Shown here: piece by piece, positions 44,273 through 52,122 of the stretch
How positions within the stretch are numbered: position 1 is the stretch's first letter
Layout: each line of letters opens with the position of its first letter
Assembly (NCBI GenBank): GCA_903858115.1
Contig: CAIOHR010000104.1
Location: 1-64,000, forward strand
Length of the DNA stretch: 64,000 nt
Direction: 5' to 3'
Origin: an uncultured Pirellula sp.
GTDB lineage: Bacteria; Planctomycetota; Planctomycetia; Pirellulales; Pirellulaceae
Position numbers and translations under genes: made by a program
The notes under the pieces: generated by a model
Databases searched by the model: none
What the model saw: only the letters and a program-made list of their open reading frames with translations
Told to the model about the DNA's origin: nothing

Positions 44273-45163
44273 CTATTTTGAACTGGAACCATCGCGACGC
44301 CAAGCCGAATCTGGCCGGAGATACAAGTCGAAGAAATCAAACGATCGTTCCACTGTCTCCATGTCAACAAATGTAGCTAAATGGCCTTTATTGGGGACCG
44401 ATACGTACTCAAACGCCACTTTGGCCTCTTCCAACCGCTGTTTCATGGCATTCGAGTTTTCGTCGGAAACGAGCCAATCTTTCGATCCATGGAAAAGGAA
44501 CATAGGAGGGTCGTCCTCGCTAACGTGAACAATCGGAGAGGCTTTGCGATAGACATCTGGCAGCGATCGGGGCGTTCCTCCGAACACTCCCGACAGCGTT
44601 TGGGTGTCCGGGGGAAACCGTGTTAAGTCAAACGGTGCTCCTCCACTCACACAGGCAACCGGTCGAGGCGTACTTGCATCCGCTTCGAGTGCCAACAAAG
44701 CAGAAAGATGCCCGCCAGCAGAGTAACCCCATATTCCGATCCGTTTCGAATCGACACCTAGCAGGTCTGCATTGGCAGCTAGCCATTGCAATGCAAGTTT
44801 GCAATCCTCAAGCTGCGCAGGAAACCTGTATTTGGGTGCCAATCGGTAGTTAATCGACAAGACGCAATAGCCTCTAGCCGCTAGCTTCTTGGCATGGACC
44901 GCGTCGTTGAGTTTGTCCCCGAGTGTCCAAGCACCACCGTGGATGAAAACAACCGCCGGGAGTGGTTCCTTCACCGATTCCGTTGAACCGCGTATCGATC
45001 GAGGTCGATAGATGTCAGCACGATGCATCAATTCCTGTTCTGATCCGTAGATCACATTCCGGTCGACGGAGACCAACGCTGGAAAGACTGGCTCGCCTGC
45101 GCGCGCAGAACCGACGCTAACCCAGAGTAGTGAAAATAGTAAATACGATACTCGCTTCGGCAT
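44273..45163 (-). CDS. Secreted alpha/beta-hydrolase (carboxylesterase-like)
   Basis: About 296 aa from ATG 45163, which opens a signal peptide (MPKRVSYLLFSLLWVSVGSA). The frame further upstream runs into the inverted-repeat element and is not used. Motifs: oxyanion HGGAWTLGDK, nucleophile elbow GYSAGG, and the late Asp/His in FHGSKDWLV and NKGHLATF. It resembles BD-FAE/esterase-lipase proteins that remove esters from plant or algal polysaccharides. It leads an operon with dus (4 bp gap) and the TrmH-like gene, an odd partnership of secreted hydrolase and RNA modification. Confidence 0.85.
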   Translation of the reverse strand: MPKRVSYLLFSLLWVSVGSARAGEPVFPALVSVDRNVIYGSEQELMHRADIYRPRSIRGSTESVKEPLPAVVFIHGGAWTLGDKLNDAVHAKKLAARGYCVLSINYRLAPKYRFPAQLEDCKLALQWLAANADLLGVDSKRIGIWGYSAGGHLSALLALEADASTPRPVACVSGGAPFDLTRFPPDTQTLSGVFGGTPRSLPDVYRKASPIVHVSEDDPPMFLFHGSKDWLVSDENSNAMKQRLEEAKVAFEYVSVPNKGHLATFVDMETVERSFDFFDLYLRPDSAWRRDGSSSK

Positions 45164-45191
45164 TCCTGGTTTCTCGGCATCATTGACAGAC

Positions 45192-45326
45192 CCGACAAAA
45201 GTCAATGCACAAAAGTCAATGTAGTAGACATTCCACGTGCCGTCCACCTAGCCAGCAAATGTCCAAGAGCTAGCCAGCAAATGTCCAAGAGCGGACGGCA
45301 CGACGGAGCGTGTCCGCTTTTGTCGG
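45192..45326. mobile_element. MITE-like inverted-repeat element, full copy
   Basis: Terminal inverted repeats CCGACAAAAG (45192-45201) and CTTTTGTCGG (45317-45326). The interior contains paired ACGTGCCGTCCACCTAG and GCGGACGGCACGACGGAGC arms, and a tandem duplication of AGCCAGCAAATGTCCAAGAG (about 45250-45292). No coding capacity, so it would need a transposase in trans. It sits in the divergent promoter region of the esterase and DUF1080 genes. Confidence 0.7.
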
Positions 45327-45457
45327 ATGTGTTATTGTAGGCGGAATTGGACAAACTAGTACCGCACTATGGTAAGATACGGCGAACAAATCTGTTGCGC
45401 TGTCGATTCAGCGTATCCTCGCATCGTATTCCTTACAAAGTATCGGAGTCAACCGAA

Positions 45458-46102
45458 ATGGCCATTCTCTCTCGGATTCTAATCCCCGCAATTTCATTTC
45501 TCATGGCGAGTGCTTTCAGCAGTTCTTTGCTTCGTGCCGAAGAGCCAGTTTGGGTACCGCTTTTCGATGGCAAAACATTGAATGGCTGGGAGAAAGTTGG
45601 TAAAGAGGAAAGCAAATGGGAAGTCCAAGACGGTGCGATCACAGGAACGGGCCCTGCATCGATGCTCGTCTGTACCAAAGGGCCATACAAGAACTTTAGG
45701 TATCGTGCAGAAATCAAAATCAACGACAAGGGAAACTCCGGTCTCTACTTTCGGACGACTCGCAAGCCGAGCTTTTCGGATGGCTATGAAGCTCAGATCG
45801 ATAGCACACACTCCGACCCAATACGAACAGGTTCACTGTACGGCATGTGCCATGTCTACAAAAGACTCGTCGAACCCGATGAGTGGTTTACCTATGAAAT
45901 CGAAGTTCGCGATGATGTTTGGCGAAAGAGAAACCTGACCCGAATCAAGATCACAGTGAACGGAAACGAGTTGTATGAACACATGGATTTCGCACTTACC
46001 TTCAAGGAAGGGTACTTTGCATTTCAACAACATGATCCAGGCAGCCGAGTTCAGATTCGAAAAGTAGAAGTCGCTGAACTGCCAGTGACATCGAGTAAAT
46101 AA
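45458..46102 (+). CDS. Secreted DUF1080 (3-keto-disaccharide hydrolase / LamG-like) protein
   Basis: About 214 aa from ATG 45458 (MAILSRILIP), which opens a signal peptide ending LLRAEE. DUF1080 marks: WVPLFDGKTLNGWEKVG, WEVQDGAITGTGP, FRYRAEIKINDKGNSGLYFR, and GYEAQID. A beta-sandwich domain, very frequent in Planctomycetota; some members hydrolyse 3-keto-glucosides, others are only binding modules. It faces the Gfo/Idh/MocA gene, with a double hairpin between them. Confidence 0.88.
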   Translation: MAILSRILIPAISFLMASAFSSSLLRAEEPVWVPLFDGKTLNGWEKVGKEESKWEVQDGAITGTGPASMLVCTKGPYKNFRYRAEIKINDKGNSGLYFRTTRKPSFSDGYEAQIDSTHSDPIRTGSLYGMCHVYKRLVEPDEWFTYEIEVRDDVWRKRNLTRIKITVNGNELYEHMDFALTFKEGYFAFQQHDPGSRVQIRKVEVAELPVTSSK

Positions 46103-46179
46103 GTCCCTGTGATTAAGTTTTCTGTGGTGGTCGACTTTCGAAACTGAGCTTAGTGGTCTGCCATTTCAATGCTTTGCCA

Positions 46180-46233
46180 TTGTAGAACGATTGTCCTCAA
46201 TCGTTCTTTAGGCGATTGGGGACAATCGCTCTA
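46180..46233. repeat. Double-hairpin element in a convergent intergenic region
   Basis: Two adjacent hairpins: GAACGATTG/CAATCGTTC with loop TCCT (46185-46206) followed by TTT, and GCGATTG/CAATCGC with loop GGGA (46212-46229). The two hairpins are also inverted repeats of each other around TTTA, bordered by TGTAGA and TCTAC. It may terminate both converging genes, or be a REP-doublet type repeat; I recall similar GATTGTCC-type motifs in related genomes. Confidence 0.65.
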
Positions 46234-46267
46234 CTCTCTCATTCCAATTTCGAACCCGGACGAATCA

Positions 46268-47371
46268 TTAGCTCGATTGTATTTCAGCGAGATCCACAGC
46301 TCGGTGTTCGGCGGCCGAAAGATAAGCAGCATCGACCAATGCCATGGTCTTTAGATTGTCTCTGCCGCTGATTTCCGGTTCCTTCCCTTGCTCGATGGCG
46401 CAAAGCAATTGCGTCATCGTTCCTAGAAAGGCGTCGGGGAACCAGACTTCCTTCCATGTCGGATGAATCCAGTGGTTACCGGTCGAAATAGTCGTATACT
46501 CGATGGTGCTAGAGGTCGGCTTCGGATACTCGGGCCACCCAATCGTTCCTCGCGCCATACCTGACAACCCTTCGACTCGCCAGCGAATATAGGTATCTGC
46601 TGCCGCACCTTCCAATGCTGGACCGGCCCAGACATCGTCCCACGAACACGCACGCAGACCATTTGCATACTCCAAGATGTATGCGCAGATACCATCAGTA
46701 TGCGCAAACTTCTGCAGCGTTCGAGGATCTTGTCGCGTGCTCGCAAAGATTCGAATGGGGTCACCAAACCAATAGCGAAACGTATCCAGATGATGGATAC
46801 TCATGATGCGCAATGTTACCCAGCCCTGCCGCTGTTGCCACGGCATCCAATGGGGAATGGCACGCATGTCGATGGTCGCAAATATCGGCTCACCGAATGC
46901 CGATTGGTTCAATAGACTCTTCATGCTTCTGACCGATTGATCGTATCGCATATTTTGATTCACGGCCAAAACGATGTTGGCATCTTCGCACAGACGGACG
47001 ATCTCTAGCGCCTGTTGGTAATTTACACCTAGGGGTTTCTGGGCCAAAATCCCTTTTACTTTTCTTCGATGATGAACAATGGAATGAATGATGTCGAACT
47101 GAACATCCGGTGGTACTGCAATATCGACAATCTCCACCCTCTCATCATCCAGCATCTCCCTATAGTCGGTGTAAATGGCCGGCAGATTGTGACGTTGTGC
47201 TACTTGGTGCAATCGATCTCGATTACGACCAGCGATGGCGACTGGATTTAGCCCCGCATTACGATAGGCGACGAGATGGCAGTCAGCCATGATGAATCCA
47301 GAACCGATGCATCCGATGCCAACGTTCCGATTTTTTGGCAACTCAGGAAGATAGTTCACTACATAAGACAT
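46268..47371 (-). CDS. Gfo/Idh/MocA-family oxidoreductase
   Basis: 367 aa. NAD(P)-binding domain: [17 protein letters not shown] (GxGxxG-like), [30 protein letters not shown], and [17 protein letters not shown] with the family lysine. The C-terminal domain has [16 protein letters not shown] and [11 protein letters not shown]. Such enzymes oxidise sugars or cyclitols. It lies downstream of the PhyH-like gene on the same strand with an inverted-repeat element between them. No substrate can be deduced. Confidence 0.9.
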   Translation of the reverse strand: MSYVVNYLPELPKNRNVGIGCIGSGFIMADCHLVAYRNAGLNPVAIAGRNRDRLHQVAQRHNLPAIYTDYREMLDDERVEIVDIAVPPDVQFDIIHSIVHHRRKVKGILAQKPLGVNYQQALEIVRLCEDANIVLAVNQNMRYDQSVRSMKSLLNQSAFGEPIFATIDMRAIPHWMPWQQRQGWVTLRIMSIHHLDTFRYWFGDPIRIFASTRQDPRTLQKFAHTDGICAYILEYANGLRACSWDDVWAGPALEGAAADTYIRWRVEGLSGMARGTIGWPEYPKPTSSTIEYTTISTGNHWIHPTWKEVWFPDAFLGTMTQLLCAIEQGKEPEISGRDNLKTMALVDAAYLSAAEHRAVDLAEIQSS

Positions 47372-47423
47372 CGTAAGTCCTGCTCAGTATTCGTTTCGAT
47401 CGCATGGAACCATTCCTTAATAG

Positions 47424-47530
47424 CCGGCAAAAGTTAAAGTAGTAGGCACACTCCATGTGCCGTACATCTAGAATTCCAGCGAATGCCCATGGCGGACGGC
47501 ACGTCGGAGCGTGCCTGCCACTTTTGACGG
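47424..47530. mobile_element. MITE-like inverted-repeat element, second copy
   Basis: Ends CCGGCAAAAG and CTTTTGACGG (9 of 10 positions match as inverted repeats), with the interior ATGTGCCGTACATCTAG and GCGGACGGCACGTCGGAGC arms. About 107 bp. It lies between the PhyH-like gene and the Gfo/Idh/MocA gene. Confidence 0.65.
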
Positions 47531-47557
47531 CAGGGTCCAATTCGATGCGACATGGCA

Positions 47558-48409
47558 CTATGCTTTGACAGCCCCTTGTGTTTTGTCTTTGGATCGTTCC
47601 AAAAAGACTTTGCCCGATTCACTTCCTTTCGCCCCCATGGAAAGGATCGCGGAATCCTCCAGCTTCTGTAGTGGGGTGAACCGCGGATGATGCGAGTCTT
47701 TGTACGGATCATTGTGTTTGGTGTTGTAACAACAGATCAAACCCCATCGGGGTTTTTCGCTTTGATTCGCATCGGAGCTGTGAAGCGTGTTGCCATGAAA
47801 GAACACTGCATCACCTGGTTCCATTTCACAATAGACCAACTCCATGCGTGCCATCGCCGCTTGGACACGTTCTGGATCAGCACCGGTTTGCGTACCGAAT
47901 CGACCATGTTCCACACGGCCTAGTTTGTGGGATCCGCGAAGTACTTGCAAGCATCCATTCTCTCGGGTGGCAGGATCGAGCGCAATAAATACGCTGGCCA
48001 TGTCGGGATACAAACACCCATTTTGATACCAATATCCGTAGTCTTGATGCCATTCCCAAGCGCCACCGACTCGTGGCTGTTTCGCACTAAGTTTGGAATG
48101 GTAGTGATAAACCTCATCTCCCAATAATTGTTCCATGGATTCGACGACACGGCGGCTTCGGCAGATTGCGCCATAAACATCGTCACCAGGATGATTCCAT
48201 AACGATAGGTGAGTCGTTCGACCTTTTGTATCGACGACATCCATGGCATTGGATCTGAGGGTTTCGTCTTCCCTGGCGGCCTGAAGTACCAATGCCGTCT
48301 CGTCAGAGGTGAGCAGACTCTTCACGATCAGGAAACCGTGCTCTTCGAATTCTCGTATCTGTTGTAATTGTAGAGGGCCTGTCATCATTTTGAAATCTTC
48401 GATTATCAC
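47558..48409 (-). CDS. Phytanoyl-CoA dioxygenase (PhyH) family protein
   Basis: 283 aa; ATGs at 48388 and 48385 ([18 protein letters not shown]) are likelier starts than 48409. Fe(II)/2-oxoglutarate oxygenase fold with the HxD pair in [10 protein letters not shown], the distal His in [16 protein letters not shown], and the Arg in RWGLICCYN. Members hydroxylate diverse small molecules; the substrate here is unknown. It is encoded just before the Gfo/Idh/MocA gene, suggesting a shared sugar- or osmolyte-related pathway, which is inference. Confidence 0.88.
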   Translation of the reverse strand: MIIEDFKMMTGPLQLQQIREFEEHGFLIVKSLLTSDETALVLQAAREDETLRSNAMDVVDTKGRTTHLSLWNHPGDDVYGAICRSRRVVESMEQLLGDEVYHYHSKLSAKQPRVGGAWEWHQDYGYWYQNGCLYPDMASVFIALDPATRENGCLQVLRGSHKLGRVEHGRFGTQTGADPERVQAAMARMELVYCEMEPGDAVFFHGNTLHSSDANQSEKPRWGLICCYNTKHNDPYKDSHHPRFTPLQKLEDSAILSMGAKGSESGKVFLERSKDKTQGAVKA

Positions 48410-48490
48410 TGAAAAAGGTCGGGCCGCGATTGCTCACCAACCATCGTACCAGGAAAAGCCGGTGGTTTGCACCGGTAAAAACTATCCACA

Positions 48491-48970
48491 TCATTTGAAT
48501 GCGCCAACTTCATTCAGGCACATGATGAGCAATACTATTACCGCTCCTACCGCGAGCATGATCGCTACCAATGCCGTTGCGACTGCGGATATCATCAACG
48601 TCAAAAACAAACTGGCTGGCTTCAACGGTTTCGATGACCCGATACGGTGCAATCCCCTCACGATCGTAATGAGATACGGTGGGCCAACGAAGATCGCAAA
48701 AGGTATTAACATCCCTTGGTCTTGGACCGCAAAACCTATGCCCACAAGTATTGTCAAAACGACGCAAACGGCGAGCAGGATTGTAAAAAACACGTCCCAG
48801 GCGCCGAAACTTGTTGGAACACTCACGTCGGCTGGAAGAGCTGCAGATGCAGCATAGGGATTGGTTTCGCTTTTCGATTCGTGGCATAGCCAGCAGCGTC
48901 CACTCTTGTCCTGTAACTCCGCTCCGCAGTACGGACAGAATCGATGAACCAAAACAGGTGGAACGTTCAT
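48491..48970 (-). CDS. Zinc-ribbon membrane protein
   Basis: 159 aa. N-terminal zinc ribbon FCPYCGAELQDKSGRCWLCHES (two CxxC pairs), then three hydrophobic segments (WDVFFTILLAVCVVLTILVGIG, MLIPFAIFVGPPYLITIV, and SLFLTLMISAVATALVAIMLAVGAVIVLLIM). No defined function. Its start overlaps the end of the upstream gene by 4 bp (ATGA), placing it last in the radical SAM operon. Confidence 0.7.
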   Translation of the reverse strand: MNVPPVLVHRFCPYCGAELQDKSGRCWLCHESKSETNPYAASAALPADVSVPTSFGAWDVFFTILLAVCVVLTILVGIGFAVQDQGMLIPFAIFVGPPYLITIVRGLHRIGSSKPLKPASLFLTLMISAVATALVAIMLAVGAVIVLLIMCLNEVGAFK

Positions 48971-49617
48971 GATTTAGCCTCTGCATTCATCCGATCCAAC
49001 CTACTCTGGTACTCTTCCGCCATGCGACGCGTGGCTCGGACGATTTGCCCGCAAATAACTCCGCACGAACCGAGCGACAGCAGCAATATCGCTTGCGTCA
49101 AGACTGGCGTCTCATGCACGACATCGAACCATCTCTTGTCCGATGCTCCCACCAGAAGCATATAGACGGACATCGCGACAAACGTCGTATACCATACCAG
49201 CCCAAGGCTAAATCGAAGGGCCGACAAAACAATGACGATGAACAACGTGAAGACCAATGGGCTCGCCGCGCCGTTGCCCAGGTAGGCGAGCACTCCGATG
49301 ATGGCAAGATCCATCGTCGTAGAGACGTACTTCAAAAACGATGGAAAGTAAGATCCCTTCAGCGTAACGAAGATGGCTAACGACAAACAGAGCCAAGCCA
49401 ACGCGGCCATCGTGATTTGGCGATGATACGTTCTTCCCGCCTCTTGTATCGACTCTGTCATCCCGTAGTTGATCAATTGAACGGAATAGAATGCAATGAC
49501 CATGATACCACGCAGCAATGCTGTACGCATCTCGCCATCAAGTTCCTGCCAACGACTCGCGATATACCACGATTTATCTTGCGAAGCGGTTGCTTGGTTC
49601 ATCTGTAGTACCACCAT
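48967..49617 (-). CDS. Six-span membrane protein, sensor-like
   Basis: 216 aa. About six hydrophobic segments from residue 37 to 195, then a short basic/acidic tail (CGQIVRATRRMAEEYQSRLDRMNAEAKS). It resembles the N-terminal membrane sensor of many histidine kinases or cyclases without any output domain. It overlaps the Lgt-like gene by 44 bp and the zinc-ribbon gene by 4 bp. Family not recognised. Confidence 0.65.
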   Translation of the reverse strand: MVVLQMNQATASQDKSWYIASRWQELDGEMRTALLRGIMVIAFYSVQLINYGMTESIQEAGRTYHRQITMAALAWLCLSLAIFVTLKGSYFPSFLKYVSTTMDLAIIGVLAYLGNGAASPLVFTLFIVIVLSALRFSLGLVWYTTFVAMSVYMLLVGASDKRWFDVVHETPVLTQAILLLSLGSCGVICGQIVRATRRMAEEYQSRLDRMNAEAKS

Positions 49618-50350
49618 TCCTCAAACTGGTTTCTCCGGCGATGTCGTCCCTGCTCGTACTGATCCACAAAGTGACCAAAACGGCAATCAATATCACGGAA
49701 GCTATTTGATAAGACGTTAAGTTTAACAAAACCTTCGATTCTGGACGAAGCCACTCGGAGAAGAAACGGTAAACCAAATACGTGATCAAATATAATTTGA
49801 GTTGATGGTACACAAACCATTTCCTGTGCGCTATCCAAACCAACGCGACCGCTGCAAATCCGTGGAATACCACTTCGTATAGCTGTGTCGGATGTCGCAA
49901 GATTCCTGGCGGATCATGGGCTGTTGGAAATGCGACACCCCACGGTAGATTCGTTTCACATCCGAAGCAACAACCCGCTAAGAAACAGCCGACTCTTCCA
50001 ACGGCAACAGCGATGGCTACAGGCAATGCGAAGCTATCGCCGGTCCGTATGCGAATATCGGCAAGCCATTTGACGAGTTCCACCGCAAGATAACCGCCGA
50101 AGATGCCTCCCAAGATGGTCTTGCCATCAGCGAACCAGACCGTCCCTTTGTAGAAAGCGTCGATGCCTTGCTCCATCAAAAACGGGACCTTGGCTCCGAT
50201 CATGGAACCGACGAAAGCTGCACCGCCGATCAACCAGCGTTCGATGTTTGAAAGGGGAAGTCGTTTCTGGTTCTGGCGAGTAATGCACCATGCGATCGAT
50301 ACCGCCGCAAACAACACGACCATGTATATCCAGCGAATCGGCAGTGACAT
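49574..50350 (-). CDS. Lgt-like (prolipoprotein diacylglyceryl transferase family) membrane protein, divergent
   Basis: 258 aa with about seven hydrophobic segments. Lgt family region: VWFADGKTILGGIFGGYLAVELVKW, then AVGRVGCFLAGCCFG, then FPTAHDPPGILRHPTQLYE. Canonical Lgt has GRIGNFINGE at the second site; the Asn is replaced by Cys here (GRVGCFLAGCCFG). This cysteine-rich variant is a paralogue of Lgt whose substrate is probably not prolipoprotein. It starts 7 bp after the radical SAM gene and is coupled to it. The true Lgt of this organism should be elsewhere. Confidence 0.75.
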   Translation of the reverse strand: MSLPIRWIYMVVLFAAVSIAWCITRQNQKRLPLSNIERWLIGGAAFVGSMIGAKVPFLMEQGIDAFYKGTVWFADGKTILGGIFGGYLAVELVKWLADIRIRTGDSFALPVAIAVAVGRVGCFLAGCCFGCETNLPWGVAFPTAHDPPGILRHPTQLYEVVFHGFAAVALVWIAHRKWFVYHQLKLYLITYLVYRFFSEWLRPESKVLLNLTSYQIASVILIAVLVTLWISTSRDDIAGETSLRNGGTTDEPSNRFAR

Positions 50351-50357
50351 GCGATTC

Positions 50358-51878
50358 CTATAGACGGTCCGCTGCCAATGACGACGGTGATGTCAGTAGC
50401 GGCGATGTTGTGAGTTGCGGCAAGGAGACATGGCCGTTTCGGTACAATACGTTGTAGGCGCAAAACGGGATGATATGACCGCTCGGTAGCACATGATGAG
50501 TACAACACTTCATCACTCGCCGGACATCAAAATTGTAAACGTCCAAAAACGATGTAATCGTGATTCGAAATAGCTGCTCGCCACCAATTTGCTTCGCTAA
50601 CGCTTGTTCGAAAAATTGTTCTGCTATCGAACGGTTCGCTGAAGTTGAACAACCATCGCTCGAATCGCTTTGCAAAATGGTAAGGCTACTAACAGCAGCA
50701 GGTGTTTCTGGCTCACAACAACCACTTGGACCACAGCAATCTTGTCGGCTCAGGTATTGCTTTACCAGCCGTTTTCCTTCTTCTCGCGTGAAGGAAAGCC
50801 CATTTGCTAATAGATCCAGGTTTAGTTTCGCATCGATGAATCTCGTCAATGGAACCAGGTCGTCTCCGACGCGAAAAGCTAATGACAAAATGTGGCAATT
50901 GGGATGAGCGCACGGAAGTGGGAAGAAGTCCCCTTCTTCGTAGAGTCCGTTCGATTGTTCGCAAAGCATTCGAATGCAATCGGGAGCCGTGATACGATTC
51001 TCGAGTTCTTCTTGCAAATAGAATCGCCCGCTGTACGTGGCTGGCTGAAGACTCAGACCACTGACCCACGGTCGCGTCCTGGCCATCTCAACCAGATTCC
51101 CTACCTCATTATCGTTGACGCCCGCTTGCAGGGTTGCAACGAGAGTTGCATGCAACCCAGCAGCCCCGATTTGATCCAAAGCGCGTAGTTTCGTTTCGTA
51201 AAGCGGCTCGCCACGCAACGATTCGTAAACGGCATCATTGGTACCATCGAACTGTAAATAGATTTCAATCCGATCCCGGTGCCCCGCTAGCCAGTCTACC
51301 AACTTCTGATCTTTCGCAAGCCGAATACCATTCGTGTTGAGCATGATGTAGTCGATGGGCTGCGACAACGCATACTCGATGATTTCCAAGAGCTGAGGAT
51401 GTGTGGTCGGTTCGCCGCCAGAAATTTGAAGCACGTCGGCTTTGCCTTCTGCCCTGACCAAAGCATCAATGGCAGCCCGAGCTTGTTCGATCGATTTGTG
51501 TTTCAAACCTGGCCGGCTGTCTGCGTAGCACATCGGGCAAGAAAGATTGCAATTGTCGGTAATCTCAAGGACCGCGACACAAGTGTGTTGTTCATGTTCA
51601 CTACAGAGTCCACAATCGAGTGGACATCCACGCTTCGGTTCGACAAACGTCTTCTTGGGAAGCTTTGGCGGAAGCGCGTAGTCGTATCGATCGTACCATT
51701 TTCTATCGCTGCAAATGAAATCTTCTCGCAGACCATGAGACGGACATCGCTTGCGAAAATAGATTCGATCACCGCGTGCGATAATCTTGGCAGGGATAAC
51801 CTCCAAACAGGATGGGCAAAGGCATTGCGTGGTGCCCAAGAAGGTGTATTGGCGCATTGCCTCATTCGTTGTCGTCAT
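50358..51878 (-). CDS. Radical SAM protein, tetraether-lipid-synthase-like (Tes/MJ0619 type)
   Basis: About 506 aa from ATG 51878 (MTTTNEAMRQYTFLGTTQ); the frame extends to 51932. N-terminal cysteine motif CLCPSCLEVIPAKIIARGD and CPSHGLREDF. Then CPLDCGLCSEHEQHTCVAVL, directly followed by the SAM-radical cluster CNLSCPMCY (CxxxCxxC), LQISGGEPTTHPQ and IMLNTNGIRLA. The rest has PLPCAHPNCHILSLAF and a cysteine-rich DCCGPSGCCEPE. This order matches MJ0619/Tes, which joins lipid tails, and bacterial relatives. The downstream gene is Lgt-like, so a lipid-related role fits. The exact reaction is inferred from resemblance. Confidence 0.8.
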   Translation of the reverse strand: MTTTNEAMRQYTFLGTTQCLCPSCLEVIPAKIIARGDRIYFRKRCPSHGLREDFICSDRKWYDRYDYALPPKLPKKTFVEPKRGCPLDCGLCSEHEQHTCVAVLEITDNCNLSCPMCYADSRPGLKHKSIEQARAAIDALVRAEGKADVLQISGGEPTTHPQLLEIIEYALSQPIDYIMLNTNGIRLAKDQKLVDWLAGHRDRIEIYLQFDGTNDAVYESLRGEPLYETKLRALDQIGAAGLHATLVATLQAGVNDNEVGNLVEMARTRPWVSGLSLQPATYSGRFYLQEELENRITAPDCIRMLCEQSNGLYEEGDFFPLPCAHPNCHILSLAFRVGDDLVPLTRFIDAKLNLDLLANGLSFTREEGKRLVKQYLSRQDCCGPSGCCEPETPAAVSSLTILQSDSSDGCSTSANRSIAEQFFEQALAKQIGGEQLFRITITSFLDVYNFDVRRVMKCCTHHVLPSGHIIPFCAYNVLYRNGHVSLPQLTTSPLLTSPSSLAADRL

Positions 51879-51931
51879 TTGTCCATCCTGGGAGATCGTA
51901 TGTTTGTGTTGCGGGGTTTTCAACAAAAGCA

Positions 51932-52085
51932 ACCCTCCCAGGGAGGCTGCTGATTTAGTGAGCCGTTGGGCGCTAGCCCCGGTTTAGTGGCTTCGCCACA
52001 GCCGACAACCGGAGCTAGCGCCCGACGGCTCAACCAAGAACCAACAAGCCGGGCCTAAATCAGCAGCCTCACAGGGGGAGGGTTT
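51932..52085. mobile_element. Palindromic element between haem-domain gene and radical SAM gene
   Basis: Perfect 14-bp inverted repeat GGCTGCTGATTTAG (51945-51958) and CTAAATCAGCAGCC (52055-52068), extended outward by ACCCTCCC and GGGAGGGT. Inside, a 23-bp arm (51960-51982, GAGCCGTTGGGCGCTAG...) pairs with 52009-52031 with few mismatches. The region could fold into a long cruciform and may end haem-domain transcripts; an insertion element of the MITE type is equally possible. Confidence 0.7.
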
Positions 52086-52122
52086 CTAAACCGGACGATC
52101 TCCAGGAGGTAGGGTGACGAAA

